DNA from: an uncultured Bacillota bacterium
Lineage (GTDB): Bacteria; Bacillota_I; Bacilli_A; RFN20; CAG-288
Assembly (NCBI GenBank): GCA_949284445.1
Contig: CASDVP010000008.1
Coordinates: 29,097 to 93,096 of the forward strand
Length of the DNA stretch: 64,000 nt
Direction of reading: 5' to 3'
The notes under the pieces were generated by a model. It was not told the DNA's origin and did not search any database. It worked only from the letters and a program-made list of their open reading frames with translations. The translations under genes were made by a program, and so were the position numbers. Shown in pieces: positions 28,261 through 37,503 of the stretch (position 1 is the stretch's first letter; each line of letters starts with the position of its first letter).

Positions 28261-28309
28261 AAAAAACTATGTTGATAATTAAGATTTTCTCAAAATTACC
28301 AACATAGTT
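28260..28309 (-). terminator. Rho-independent terminator of the GH3/propeller operon
   Basis: Arms AACTATGTTG (28265-28274) and CAACATAGTT (28300-28309) pair perfectly. On the minus strand a T run (28266 down to 28260) follows the hairpin, 30 bp after the stop of the propeller gene. Confidence 0.85.
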
Positions 28310-28338
28310 CTAATTACTTAATGATTACTAAATGAAGT

Positions 28339-31300
28339 TTAATTTAAGGTGTTTATATCGAATGATATCTTAGCATAGGTAAGCTTCTGATATCCATTAT
28401 CCCATGAAGTAATAGTCGCATAAACACCGTCTTCAACAGCAGTAATACATTGAATATTGAAATTCACTGGGTTGCCTTCTGCATTATTACCTAGATTTAT
28501 TCCAGATATCTCAATAGTGCTTACTTTTGTTCCATCCCATTTGTAGATATCTATTGGTAATACTGACTGACTATTGATGCAATAACTTACATAGAAATAT
28601 TTGCTGTCGCCAGATACAGAAGAAGCGTTTAAGCTAGGATATTTAGGTGTGAATGTCTTAACTACAGTTCCATCGCCATTTAATATTGAGATATTCCTAG
28701 ATTTATCAAGAACAGCATATTTATCAACTGTAGATTCATAATAGGCAGAAAATGCACCAGCTTCAACATTGCTAAATGGTAAACTATTATCTAAAGTTAA
28801 TGGGACTCTGTTTTCATTAAATTGATCTAGTTTAAGTGAATATATTTGACCGTTTATACCTATCAAATATAAAGTATCACCTTTGATGAATAATCTGGCA
28901 TTATCACTTGTACCACCTACGTATAAAGTATCAGTATAAGCAACAATTTTGCCATTTAAAGTTTTGTAAACAACAGCGTTTGCATTTCCACTAGTATTGG
29001 TAGCATAATAAATATATTTACCATCGCTACAAACGCCCATGGAGTATCCAGGTGCTTCACTAGAGGAATATGTGAATTTATCAAAGGTAAATTTACTTTC
29101 ACTCTGGTTATGCATGTTAGCGGAAACATATTCGCCGAGAGTGAAACCAGTTGTAAATGATTTTTCACCTGATGGAGTTGAATATTTGATGATTTTATAT
29201 GTATCTCCACGATCTTGACCCCATCTAGCGGTCACCAAATAAATATCATCGCCGATGACACAGATGCCTTGGGCATTGGAATTAGTCAAAATTGTTGTCG
29301 TTGCGCCCATATCTGATTCGCTGACAGGAAGATTAAGACTGCCGACAAAATTTGCTTGATAATCGTAAATGTAAATGTCGGGTGAATACATACCATTTTG
29401 ACTTGTCATCACATAGATGTAATTATTAGTCGCATAGACTCTCTTGATACTTCCTCTATTCACAGATATGCTTAAGGATTTATATTCACTAAAATCCTCA
29501 TTATAGATACGGATTTTATTAGCTAAGGTTCTGACTACAAATTGTTTAGTCAAATCATTGAATTGGAAATAAATAATCGGGTCGTTTTCAATAGTTGGAA
29601 AATCGATCTCATCAAAGTCTTTAAATGTTGCTCCATTAGTAAATTCAGAGGTGTTGATGTATTTCATAATACCTGAATTGCTGAAGACGATCACTTTATC
29701 CTTATAGAGAGTAACATTAGCACTATCTTCAACAGTAAAAGCACTTATTGTTTGAGAACCAATTACCTCTTTTGTTTCCATATCTATTCTAAGAAGTTGT
29801 AAATTTCTTTCAGCAGTTGAATACGAGGTGGATGTATAGTAGATATATTTACCATCAGTACACATACTGTGACCATAAGTCAGATCTATTTCTGAGGCTG
29901 CATACCAATCAAACCAAGTTGAATCAGTTTCGAATGTTGGTGCTTGATTCTGAACAGCTGATTCGACCAATAATTGTTCTACATTGGCATATAATTTACC
30001 GGTGTATCCCATCGAGAATTCAAGTTTATCCACTGATAAATTTGCAATATTAGAAGTCAATTTTAAAGTGTTTTTACCGCGATAAATGATGTCTTTAGGA
30101 AGAACAATTGATTCAAAGACATATTTATTATCTTTAGATACATATAATTCATCAGATTTAACATCACTTCCTATCGGTAAAACAACATCATTGATCTGAA
30201 TTTCTAGAGCGTCATTAATCTGTAAACTTGTATCGGTAGGATTATTTAATACAATGCTAAAATTCGGCTTTAAATAAGTCGATACATCAAATTCAAAATT
30301 GATAGTACCATCCTTAGTTAAATCAACACTCTTTACTTTATTTTGTAAGGTGAGTTGACCGTCTTCGTCATAGCCATAATTATCATGTTCTACGACTGGG
30401 GAAGTAGTAGTACCGTTTTCAGCTTCTAAGGTCTTCTTGACCATCACAGGCACTTTACAAGCAACATTGATATCTTGAACTGATCTGACAGTCAAAATCA
30501 TATTTTCACCTAATATAGCAGTATCAATATTAGATGAAATACTGATCTCAGCTTTAGAAACTAATAATCTATTACCTGAGGCATATTCACCTCTGATATC
30601 AGGATTGATCTCCGTATATTTAGTTCCTTCATCAGCTTCAACAGTTTTATCTGAAACAAGACGTAATAAAGCGCCATCATCATACTCACTATCAGAAACG
30701 ACGGTGATCGGAACTTCTTTGGAAATAGTCTTGCCTTCTTTAGTGACTTTGATGACTACTTTTTCAGTACCCTTAACCAGTTTAGTACCGTTTTCAACTG
30801 TGATTTCGCTATTTTTGATAGGTTGTTTAGAACCATCGTTGTAAACCAAATTGGCATTCATACCATCGATATCAAAATCAGTTCCTTCACGATAATAAAC
30901 CCTATAAGGATTTTCAGTTATTTCGATGCTTTGCGGGATGACATCGGTTAAAGACAAGGTTAAAACAGTTGTTTTAGTTATAGGTGTAGGAGTCTCATCA
31001 TCTTTGGCTTCTGGAACAAATGTATATGAGAATTCGATATCACCACCTGCAGTAGCAAAATTTTCTGGTACTGTGATAGTAAAATCATCAGATTGCAGAA
31101 TTTCATCAAAATCACGACCTTTTTCTGTGAAGTGAGCAATGACTTGGAAGTCATCATTGATCGGATTAGCTTTCCCATTATCAAAGAAGATGGTTCCCGA
31201 AGATAATTGAGCAGAAATACCTAAGAATTCTAACGGTAAGGAATTCAAATATTTTTGATATTCTCTATCAGAAATTGCGGAATCATAATATTTTTTCCAT

Positions 31301-31407
31301 TCGACATAGGAAGGTAACATGATGCCAGCAACAGTGGAGACGGCGGCAATAACTGCAACGCTCACTGCACTTATCATCAATGTCCTTTTAAACTTTTTAC
31401 TTTTCAT
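28339..31407 (-). CDS. Large secreted or membrane-tethered Ig-like/beta-propeller surface protein
   Basis: A protein of about 1022 residues. ATG 31407 is favoured because AGGAGG lies six bases upstream; ATG 31410 directly precedes it. A basic start and one hydrophobic helix (about residues 10-32) form a signal anchor. Residues ~45-330 look like bacterial Ig-like domains (ITENPYRVYYREGTDFDIDG, a bacterial Ig pattern). Residues ~500-1020 hold repeated SDGKYIYY-type strands (CTDGKYIYYTS, CSDGKYIYYAT) typical of a beta-propeller. No catalytic motif is seen. It follows the GH3 gene with a short overlap and shares its terminator. Probable role: extracellular glycan binding or scaffold. No lipobox or LPXTG motif is visible. 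Confidence 0.75.
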   Translation of the reverse strand: MKSKKFKRTLMISAVSVAVIAAVSTVAGIMLPSYVEWKKYYDSAISDREYQKYLNSLPLEFLGISAQLSSGTIFFDNGKANPINDDFQVIAHFTEKGRDFDEILQSDDFTITVPENFATAGGDIEFSYTFVPEAKDDETPTPITKTTVLTLSLTDVIPQSIEITENPYRVYYREGTDFDIDGMNANLVYNDGSKQPIKNSEITVENGTKLVKGTEKVVIKVTKEGKTISKEVPITVVSDSEYDDGALLRLVSDKTVEADEGTKYTEINPDIRGEYASGNRLLVSKAEISISSNIDTAILGENMILTVRSVQDINVACKVPVMVKKTLEAENGTTTSPVVEHDNYGYDEDGQLTLQNKVKSVDLTKDGTINFEFDVSTYLKPNFSIVLNNPTDTSLQINDALEIQINDVVLPIGSDVKSDELYVSKDNKYVFESIVLPKDIIYRGKNTLKLTSNIANLSVDKLEFSMGYTGKLYANVEQLLVESAVQNQAPTFETDSTWFDWYAASEIDLTYGHSMCTDGKYIYYTSTSYSTAERNLQLLRIDMETKEVIGSQTISAFTVEDSANVTLYKDKVIVFSNSGIMKYINTSEFTNGATFKDFDEIDFPTIENDPIIYFQFNDLTKQFVVRTLANKIRIYNEDFSEYKSLSISVNRGSIKRVYATNNYIYVMTSQNGMYSPDIYIYDYQANFVGSLNLPVSESDMGATTTILTNSNAQGICVIGDDIYLVTARWGQDRGDTYKIIKYSTPSGEKSFTTGFTLGEYVSANMHNQSESKFTFDKFTYSSSEAPGYSMGVCSDGKYIYYATNTSGNANAVVYKTLNGKIVAYTDTLYVGGTSDNARLFIKGDTLYLIGINGQIYSLKLDQFNENRVPLTLDNSLPFSNVEAGAFSAYYESTVDKYAVLDKSRNISILNGDGTVVKTFTPKYPSLNASSVSGDSKYFYVSYCINSQSVLPIDIYKWDGTKVSTIEISGINLGNNAEGNPVNFNIQCITAVEDGVYATITSWDNGYQKLTYAKISFDINTLN

Positions 31408-34405
31408 CATTGACCTCCTCACTGATCAAATCGGAAGTTAAACTTTCATATAATTGTTCGGGTTTTGAAGTTTTCATGAAAGTGCTGATCATCAACAAGA
31501 TAACCCATAAAGCGATAAAGATACCAACGACAGCATCTAAGGAGAAAAGTAATGGCTTCCACCAGACCCATGAATTGATCGAATTCGATGAGATGAACTG
31601 ATCATCTTCAGCAGGATTCTTTAAATACTCTTGTTCATAATAATCAGCATGTAAATACATGTACAAAACTTGGTGTACCGCATCTCTCATTCTTCTTTGT
31701 AAACGGATAGGTGAGGATGAATTGTAAGAGACACCCATGGAGCCTAAAGAGACACCCATACCAAAGTTACCACCAGCGCGTAAGATCGCATCACAATACT
31801 TATTGCTACCGATATAGTCAGTGGTGATCGCACCTTTAAAATCCCATTCATTTCTGAGAACACCAGTTAAAAGAGCGACTGTTGTTTCAGAGTGTTCAGC
31901 ACCTAAACCTTGATAAGTGGTCATAGCACCTAATGCACCGCCCTCAACAAAGGCTTTTCTGAAGGGTTTAAGCTGAATTTCTCTAAAGCCCTGTTCTGTC
32001 ATCCAAATATCATCACCAGAATAACCATAAGCAGCAAAGTGTTTTAAGAAACAATAACGACCTCTTGTCGATAAACCTTTAACAGCATTTGCAACGATTG
32101 TGCCAGCTAAATATCCATCTTCAGATGGTGATTCATGATTTCTTCCGAAGAAAGCAGTTCTATGCGTATCAATAGCCCAGCCCCATACGCCATAGACACC
32201 TAGAGATTTCATATCATCACCATACGCCTTACCGAATTCATAAGCTAATTTAGGGTTCCAAGTAGCAGCGACAACAACCATAGTTGGGAAACCAGTACCT
32301 CTTGGCGCAGCGGAGAAACCTTTGATTTGTGCAGGGCCATCAAAATCAGCTAAGAAGGGTTTTCCAACTGAGTTAATCGCCTTAGAGCCATAATATCTAT
32401 TCATTAAATCGACGAATTCATTAATAGTCACTTGATCCAACAATTTATCCCAATCAGGATCGTTATAATCTGCACCAAGTTGTCTTCCTAATTCAGTTAT
32501 ATTATTACCCTGACAAATCTTTAAACCACTATCTTTACCCCAAGTGATCGGAGTAGTATCGATAGGATTGCCAAATTCATCAACAGTCGCATTATCCCAA
32601 GCTAATAAGCGGTCTTTAGTGGAATCATTATTACCATTATTAATTGCTGAAGGAGTGCATTCTCTGGATTTGTAGTTTTCGGCAAATTCTTCAGGTTTCA
32701 TGAAATCGCTTCTTGTCAACCAAGGAATATCTGCAACAAAATCGCCTTCATTACCATCAAGAGGTGTCATATCGATAGCATCTTCACCAGTGAAGAGATT
32801 AGAAACTTTCTTACCAGTTACTTTATCAGTCTCAATTTTGATAGTTTCATCAACTTTATACTTAAAGACACCAGGTTGTTTAGTTGAATCGTAATTGACT
32901 TCTTTAATAGTATGACTATCAGTCATCAACTTGACTTCATAATCACCAGCTTCTAATTCGTATCCTTTAAATCCATTATTGTTCTTATCATAGCAATCAT
33001 AGGAAGCAAAATCATTGACGTCGATGGTGATATCGATGACTTCCTCACTTCCAGGATCAAGAACATTAGTTTTATTAAATCCGACTAAAGTGACCGAAGA
33101 CTTTTCGATTCCGTTTTTAGTATAAGGAACAGTGACATAGGCTTCGACGACATCTCTTCCTTTATATTCACCGTTGTTTTTTACACCTACAGAAATTGTG
33201 ATAAAGTCTTTATCAGTGATCGACTCTCCAGGTTTGATAGAGATATCTTTTATTGTCCATTCAAAGGAGTTATATGATAAACCATAACCGAATGGGAATT
33301 GGACTACACCTTCATATCCTTGACCGAATTGATTGTTCACATCTTTCCAGATTCCTTCAACATCAGCGGTCTCATACCAGCGATAGCCAACATAGATATT
33401 TTCCACATAATCGGAATAATTGCTGTCATAATTCGTGTAAGTTTTACCGCCTAAAAAGACATTTGCTGGGTTAGTGAACATATCATAAGGGAAGGTATCA
33501 ACAGTTCTTCCTGATGGAGAAACTTCGCCGTATAAGAGTTTTGGAATAGAAGTCGCTGCACGAGTTCCAGTAAATCCGATATATAAGCAAGCATCAATAC
33601 CTGGTATCGTTTCTAAAAATGAGCATTCAAACGGATTAGCTACATTCAATAAGACAATGACTTTTTCAAAGTTTTCACCACAATATTTTAAGAGGGCTTC
33701 CTCCTCAGTCGAAATCTCTAAATAATGTCTGGAAGTATCACTTTCAGATCCAGGACCTTTCTTTGTTTGGGAAGTAGGGCTAGCATTCATACCTTCACCA
33801 GCCATTCTTCCGATGACGACTATTGCAGTGTCGGAAAACTCTTTACTATAATTTAGTAATTCATCGGTGTAATAATTTTTATCATTGATATTAGGCTCAC
33901 ATAAAGGGATTAAAGTCGAGATATGTGCACCTTTTAAATCGGCGCTTTGGTGCTTAGGCTCTTGATAGTCGTAATACATATCATAAAGTTTTTTGTTATA
34001 GTTAACACCATATTTGTTGAGAGCGTCATAAATATCGACATTCTCAGAAAATTTATCATTCTCTGGAGCGACACCGCCCGAAGCATTCATGCCTTCTGAG
34101 CCATAAATCCAATCGATTGATCGCCAACCGAAAACATTGACATTTTTATCGGTTGAATAATCAAGAGGTAAAGTGTTGTCTTTATTATCTAATAGAACAG
34201 CACCTTCTTCCATGATGCGATTAGACATCTTTTGACCATTTTCACTAGAGATAGAAATGGCTTCTTCATCGACGATCGGCTGGGATAATAGTGAATTGAT
34301 TTCGTTCTGAGAATTCAGTGCGATATTATTGCCGATTGTAATACCGGTGACGATGATACCCATCAGAACGAAATTGATGATTAATTTTGCTACTTTGTTC
34401 ATCAT
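31397..34405 (-). CDS. Circularly permuted family 3 glycoside hydrolase, membrane-anchored at both ends
   Basis: A protein of about 1002 residues. ATG 34405 is chosen because GAAAGGA lies just before it; an upstream in-frame GTG (34420) would contain that site. N-terminal helix ~3-25, then a GH3 C-terminal-type alpha/beta domain (EEGAVLLDNKDNTLPL, GRMAGEGMNAS, FPFGYGLSYNSFEW), an Fn3-like domain (~400-530), and only then the GH3 N-terminal barrel (DFDGPAQIKGF, VVAATWNPKLAYEFG, KHFAAYGYSGDD, FKGAITTDYIGS with the likely nucleophile Asp). A second helix (~955-980) anchors the C-terminus. The reversed order is known from Ruminococcus and Butyrivibrio beta-glucosidases. The substrate is unknown. 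Confidence 0.88.
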   Translation of the reverse strand: MMNKVAKLIINFVLMGIIVTGITIGNNIALNSQNEINSLLSQPIVDEEAISISSENGQKMSNRIMEEGAVLLDNKDNTLPLDYSTDKNVNVFGWRSIDWIYGSEGMNASGGVAPENDKFSENVDIYDALNKYGVNYNKKLYDMYYDYQEPKHQSADLKGAHISTLIPLCEPNINDKNYYTDELLNYSKEFSDTAIVVIGRMAGEGMNASPTSQTKKGPGSESDTSRHYLEISTEEEALLKYCGENFEKVIVLLNVANPFECSFLETIPGIDACLYIGFTGTRAATSIPKLLYGEVSPSGRTVDTFPYDMFTNPANVFLGGKTYTNYDSNYSDYVENIYVGYRWYETADVEGIWKDVNNQFGQGYEGVVQFPFGYGLSYNSFEWTIKDISIKPGESITDKDFITISVGVKNNGEYKGRDVVEAYVTVPYTKNGIEKSSVTLVGFNKTNVLDPGSEEVIDITIDVNDFASYDCYDKNNNGFKGYELEAGDYEVKLMTDSHTIKEVNYDSTKQPGVFKYKVDETIKIETDKVTGKKVSNLFTGEDAIDMTPLDGNEGDFVADIPWLTRSDFMKPEEFAENYKSRECTPSAINNGNNDSTKDRLLAWDNATVDEFGNPIDTTPITWGKDSGLKICQGNNITELGRQLGADYNDPDWDKLLDQVTINEFVDLMNRYYGSKAINSVGKPFLADFDGPAQIKGFSAAPRGTGFPTMVVVAATWNPKLAYEFGKAYGDDMKSLGVYGVWGWAIDTHRTAFFGRNHESPSEDGYLAGTIVANAVKGLSTRGRYCFLKHFAAYGYSGDDIWMTEQGFREIQLKPFRKAFVEGGALGAMTTYQGLGAEHSETTVALLTGVLRNEWDFKGAITTDYIGSNKYCDAILRAGGNFGMGVSLGSMGVSYNSSSPIRLQRRMRDAVHQVLYMYLHADYYEQEYLKNPAEDDQFISSNSINSWVWWKPLLFSLDAVVGIFIALWVILLMISTFMKTSKPEQLYESLTSDLISEEVNDEK

Positions 34406-34443
34406 TTTATTCCTTTCCACCCATTTAATTTTGAGTTAGCTTT

Positions 34444-34520
34444 ATTATGACGGCTTTAAATAAAAAGATGGGAGATTTTGAATAAAACGATAGTTTAAAA
34501 GCATAAATCGATATTTGTTA
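34444..34520 (-). promoter_or_regulatory. Candidate LytTR operator and promoter of the GH3 operon
   Basis: On the minus strand two direct repeats of the form TATCG(A/T)TTTAT(G/T)C occur with exactly 21 bp period (cores at 34509-34513 and 34488-34492 on the plus strand). A CATAAT -10 (34449-34444) lies downstream and the -35 is poor, as in activator-dependent promoters. LytTR regulators bind pairs of direct repeats about two helix turns apart, and a LytTR response regulator is encoded just upstream. Confidence 0.5.
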
Positions 34521-34549
34521 GCCCTTTCATCTTAAATAAAAGCGTTTAC

Positions 34550-35953
34550 TCATCTAAAGAAAATGATCTTAACAGTAAAAATATTATCTTTATCTTCAAC
34601 CAATAGATCACCGTTATATTTATCACAGATAAGGCGGATACTTTTCATACCGTATCCGTGAATATTTTTATCAATTTTGGTTGTTAGTGGTAAACCATTA
34701 TTAAACGATAATTTACTCATGTGAAAATTAGAAACTGAAATCATTGGAAAATCATTGATTCTTTTGACTTGAACATTGATAAATTTATGATCTTTAGGTA
34801 GAGATTGAACTGCTTCTATCGCATTGTCAAGTAAGTTACCAAAAAGAGAATAGAGGTCGCTTTCCTTGATGAAATCTAATTGCTTTCCATCCGCTAAACA
34901 ATTGAAGGTGATATCAAATTTTCGTGAATTGAGAATTTTTTCAGTCATGATGATATCTAAAGGTTTATTGCCAGTATGGATATTAGCGTCATATACGGCG
35001 AGCAAATTATTCAATTCGTTTATTGTATCTGAACCGACAGTTTTAGAAGTAGACAAGGCTCGTATTTGATGCTTTAAATCATGTATTTTTAGATTGATCT
35101 GTTCGATATTCTGTTTGCTCGATTGATATTGTTCTTCAGACCTTTTTAAGAGATTCTGAATATTTAAATAATCTTTTTCATATTGTTTGCGGTAATAGAC
35201 TTCAAACATTAAAAACAGAGTGAAGGAAGAACAAGCGACATTATAGATGGCTAGTAAAAGAAAATAGAATAAGTCGGGATGGTCTTCGCTATAATAAGTG
35301 ACGATCGAGGAGATGAGAACATTAAACAGGACAAAACAGATCACAAAGATGAATAAAGAAGAGTTTTGAAGCTGAAGATTACTGCTGTTTTTTAAAGCCT
35401 TAGAAACAAAGCAATACGTCAACGAATAAGTGAGAATATAGACAAAAAAGTAGGTGGTATATGCAAACAGAGCCGTCAAATAATATATTAAAGGAGATAG
35501 AGAAGCGATATCATTATTGATAGTGTAAACAAAGATAGGAACAAATTGGGTCAGAGAACCATCTCCGTACATACCTGAGGAAAAATTGCTACCGCCGATA
35601 AAAAATGTAAAAATATACATCAGTAAAGAAAAACATTGATAGGCGATATGTTGGGTAGTATAAGCAGCGATACCGCGAAATAAAATCGAGATGAAATTGC
35701 TTTCATAACAAAACTTGATAGCAAATAATGTGACTATGAATAAACTTAAAAAAACTATCGAAGTATAAATAGCATTATAGGCTAATACCGGTATTGCAAA
35801 AGCGATGCCGATACAGATTAAATTTGAGGAAATCAATCGCAAAATAAATTTTGGACGGTGTTTTAAACCGGTGCACATGATGAATTCAGCGATCAATAAT
35901 TCAAGCGTGAAGATAGCTTTATAGACATATAATGCAGTCAGGCTATACATCAA
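34550..35953 (-). CDS. GHKL sensor histidine kinase (AgrC/LytS-like)
   Basis: A 467-residue kinase. The first ~230 residues contain six or seven hydrophobic helices, a coiled-coil linker follows (KRSEEQYQSSKQNIEQINLKI), then LKIHDLKHQIRAL with the probable phospho-acceptor His. The C-terminal GHKL ATPase has the N box NLLDNAIEAV and G box HGYGMKSIRLICDKYNGDL. This is the AgrC/VirS type that pairs with LytTR regulators and often senses peptides. It overlaps the regulator gene by 4 bp. No AgrB/AgrD-type signal genes are nearby, so the signal is unknown. Confidence 0.9.
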   Translation of the reverse strand: MMYSLTALYVYKAIFTLELLIAEFIMCTGLKHRPKFILRLISSNLICIGIAFAIPVLAYNAIYTSIVFLSLFIVTLFAIKFCYESNFISILFRGIAAYTTQHIAYQCFSLLMYIFTFFIGGSNFSSGMYGDGSLTQFVPIFVYTINNDIASLSPLIYYLTALFAYTTYFFVYILTYSLTYCFVSKALKNSSNLQLQNSSLFIFVICFVLFNVLISSIVTYYSEDHPDLFYFLLLAIYNVACSSFTLFLMFEVYYRKQYEKDYLNIQNLLKRSEEQYQSSKQNIEQINLKIHDLKHQIRALSTSKTVGSDTINELNNLLAVYDANIHTGNKPLDIIMTEKILNSRKFDITFNCLADGKQLDFIKESDLYSLFGNLLDNAIEAVQSLPKDHKFINVQVKRINDFPMISVSNFHMSKLSFNNGLPLTTKIDKNIHGYGMKSIRLICDKYNGDLLVEDKDNIFTVKIIFFR

Positions 35954-36675
35954 ATATTCCTGCTTAAATATGAAGCGACATCTTCACGAAAATCTTTGCG
36001 CTTAGCATAAGAGATTTTTAGCCTCTGATTTCCAACAACTGTTTCAAGTTTATTGATAGATTTGACATAACGCAAGTTTACTAAATAACAACTATTGCAG
36101 CGTGAAAACTGAATGGGTTTTAGCTCTTGCTCATATTTGTATAATGAACCTGTTGTCGAAAAGTCCCCAAATGTTGTATGAAATATCAATTTATGTTTGA
36201 TTACTTCGATGTACAATAACTGCATCACTGGTATTGATACTAAGCCATCGCTAGTCTTAACAGGTATGATGGTATCAACTTTCAAGCTGATCTTATTGAT
36301 CAATCTATCGAGTTTGGATTTGAGATTGATATATGAGATGGGTTTAACGATAAAATCAAATGCGTTGACTTCATATCCAGCTGTGGCAAATTGTGCCATA
36401 TTAGTCACAAAAATTATTTCGATATTCTTATCGAACTGCCTGAGCTTTTTAGAGGTTGACATCCCATCAAAATCAGGTAATTCAATATCCATGAACACCA
36501 CATCAAATACCGGTTTATAGTCATCTAAAAAATTAGATGCGGTGACATAAGTGCTTATATGAAAGTTTAGGGCCTTTTCTTGTTCGTATCTCTTTAAAGA
36601 TTGGATCAGAGTTTTGCAATCATTTTCGTTATCTTCAACGATAGCGACGTTGTATGTTATTTTATTCTCACCCAT
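35950..36675 (-). CDS. LytTR-family response regulator
   Basis: A 241-residue two-domain regulator. The receiver domain (~8-125) has the acidic pair in VAIVEDNENDC and the phospho-acceptor Asp in VVFMDIELPDFDGM, with Lys in DFIVKPISY. The LytTR DNA-binding domain (~140-238) has LLYIEVIKHKLIFHTTFGDF and FSRCNSCYLVNLRYVKSIN. It is translated first in the two-gene system, with the kinase 4 bp overlapping. A TATAAT (36704-36699, minus strand) suggests its own promoter. Likely target: the adjacent GH3/propeller operon with its 21-bp-period repeats. Confidence 0.93.
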   Translation of the reverse strand: MGENKITYNVAIVEDNENDCKTLIQSLKRYEQEKALNFHISTYVTASNFLDDYKPVFDVVFMDIELPDFDGMSTSKKLRQFDKNIEIIFVTNMAQFATAGYEVNAFDFIVKPISYINLKSKLDRLINKISLKVDTIIPVKTSDGLVSIPVMQLLYIEVIKHKLIFHTTFGDFSTTGSLYKYEQELKPIQFSRCNSCYLVNLRYVKSINKLETVVGNQRLKISYAKRKDFREDVASYLSRNI

Positions 36676-36698
36676 AACAAATCTTCCCTATGTGAATA

Positions 36699-36704
36699 AT
36701 TATA
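36699..36704 (-). promoter_or_regulatory. -10 element of the two-component operon
   Basis: A perfect TATAAT on the minus strand lies 23 bp before the regulator ATG, after the permease stop. The -35 region is weak (CTTATA-like). AGGGAAG serves as ribosome-binding site. Confidence 0.4.
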
Positions 36705-36729
36705 GCACCTTTATTTTACTGTATAAGTT

Positions 36730-37491
36730 TTAATATATCAGAAACTTGTTCAATTTTAATTTTAACAAATAATTGATAGCATCGATAAGCAAAGATAATA
36801 AAATACAGAGCAAAACATATGACATCATCATCGAATAATCGACGTTATTGTAATAGAGCTGGATATAATCTCCTAATCCGAGATCTCCTAATTGATACGA
36901 GAAGGTTTCGGCCATGATCTGTATTTTTAAGCCTAAGCCAAACGCTTGGATAAAACCTAAAAGCATATTAGTAAAATTAAGAGGGAAAATAACTTTTATC
37001 AGCGTTTCAAAGCCTTTTTTACCATCAATAGATAGTTGTTTTTGGTATTGTGAATATATTTTATTAGCTCCAGAATAGGTGGATTGATAAATGATCGGTA
37101 GCAATATGATGACGACAACATATATGTTGAAATGTGGAACATATATCATCAATAAAAAAATTAATGCAATTGTCGGAAAAGCTCTCAAAATGGTCATGAT
37201 CGGTGTTAAAGTCATAGCTAATTTTTGGTAATACCCAGATAAAGTACCTAAAGTTATCCCTAATATCAATGAAATGACAATCGAAATCAATACATTGAGC
37301 AAAGTATTACCGATAGCAGCATAGGTTGAGCCTTTTGTTAATAATGTGAGACTCGTCCAAAGACAAGTAAAAAATTCAGGAATAAATTTATCACCGATCG
37401 CAAAGTGACAGATCTCCCAAATCAACACAAAAATCAGTAAACCAAGAAAATAAAATATAAATTTAGGTAATTTTAATGATTTGATTTTCAT
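36730..37491 (-). CDS. ABC transporter permease (SsuC/TauC/NitT-like)
   Basis: A 253-residue permease with six hydrophobic helices. The inner-membrane-component EAA-like loop is visible as SGANKIYSQYQKQLSIDGKKGFETLIKVIFPL. It belongs to the binding-protein-dependent BPD_transp_1 fold, close in layout to the aliphatic sulfonate/taurine/pyrimidine permeases. It lies 12 bp after the substrate-binding lipoprotein gene. No ATPase gene is adjacent, so a shared or distant ATPase is needed. The substrate is not deducible. Confidence 0.9.
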   Translation of the reverse strand: MKIKSLKLPKFIFYFLGLLIFVLIWEICHFAIGDKFIPEFFTCLWTSLTLLTKGSTYAAIGNTLLNVLISIVISLILGITLGTLSGYYQKLAMTLTPIMTILRAFPTIALIFLLMIYVPHFNIYVVVIILLPIIYQSTYSGANKIYSQYQKQLSIDGKKGFETLIKVIFPLNFTNMLLGFIQAFGLGLKIQIMAETFSYQLGDLGLGDYIQLYYNNVDYSMMMSYVLLCILLSLLIDAINYLLKLKLNKFLIY

Positions 37492-37503
37492 GGTTTAGAT
37501 TAT

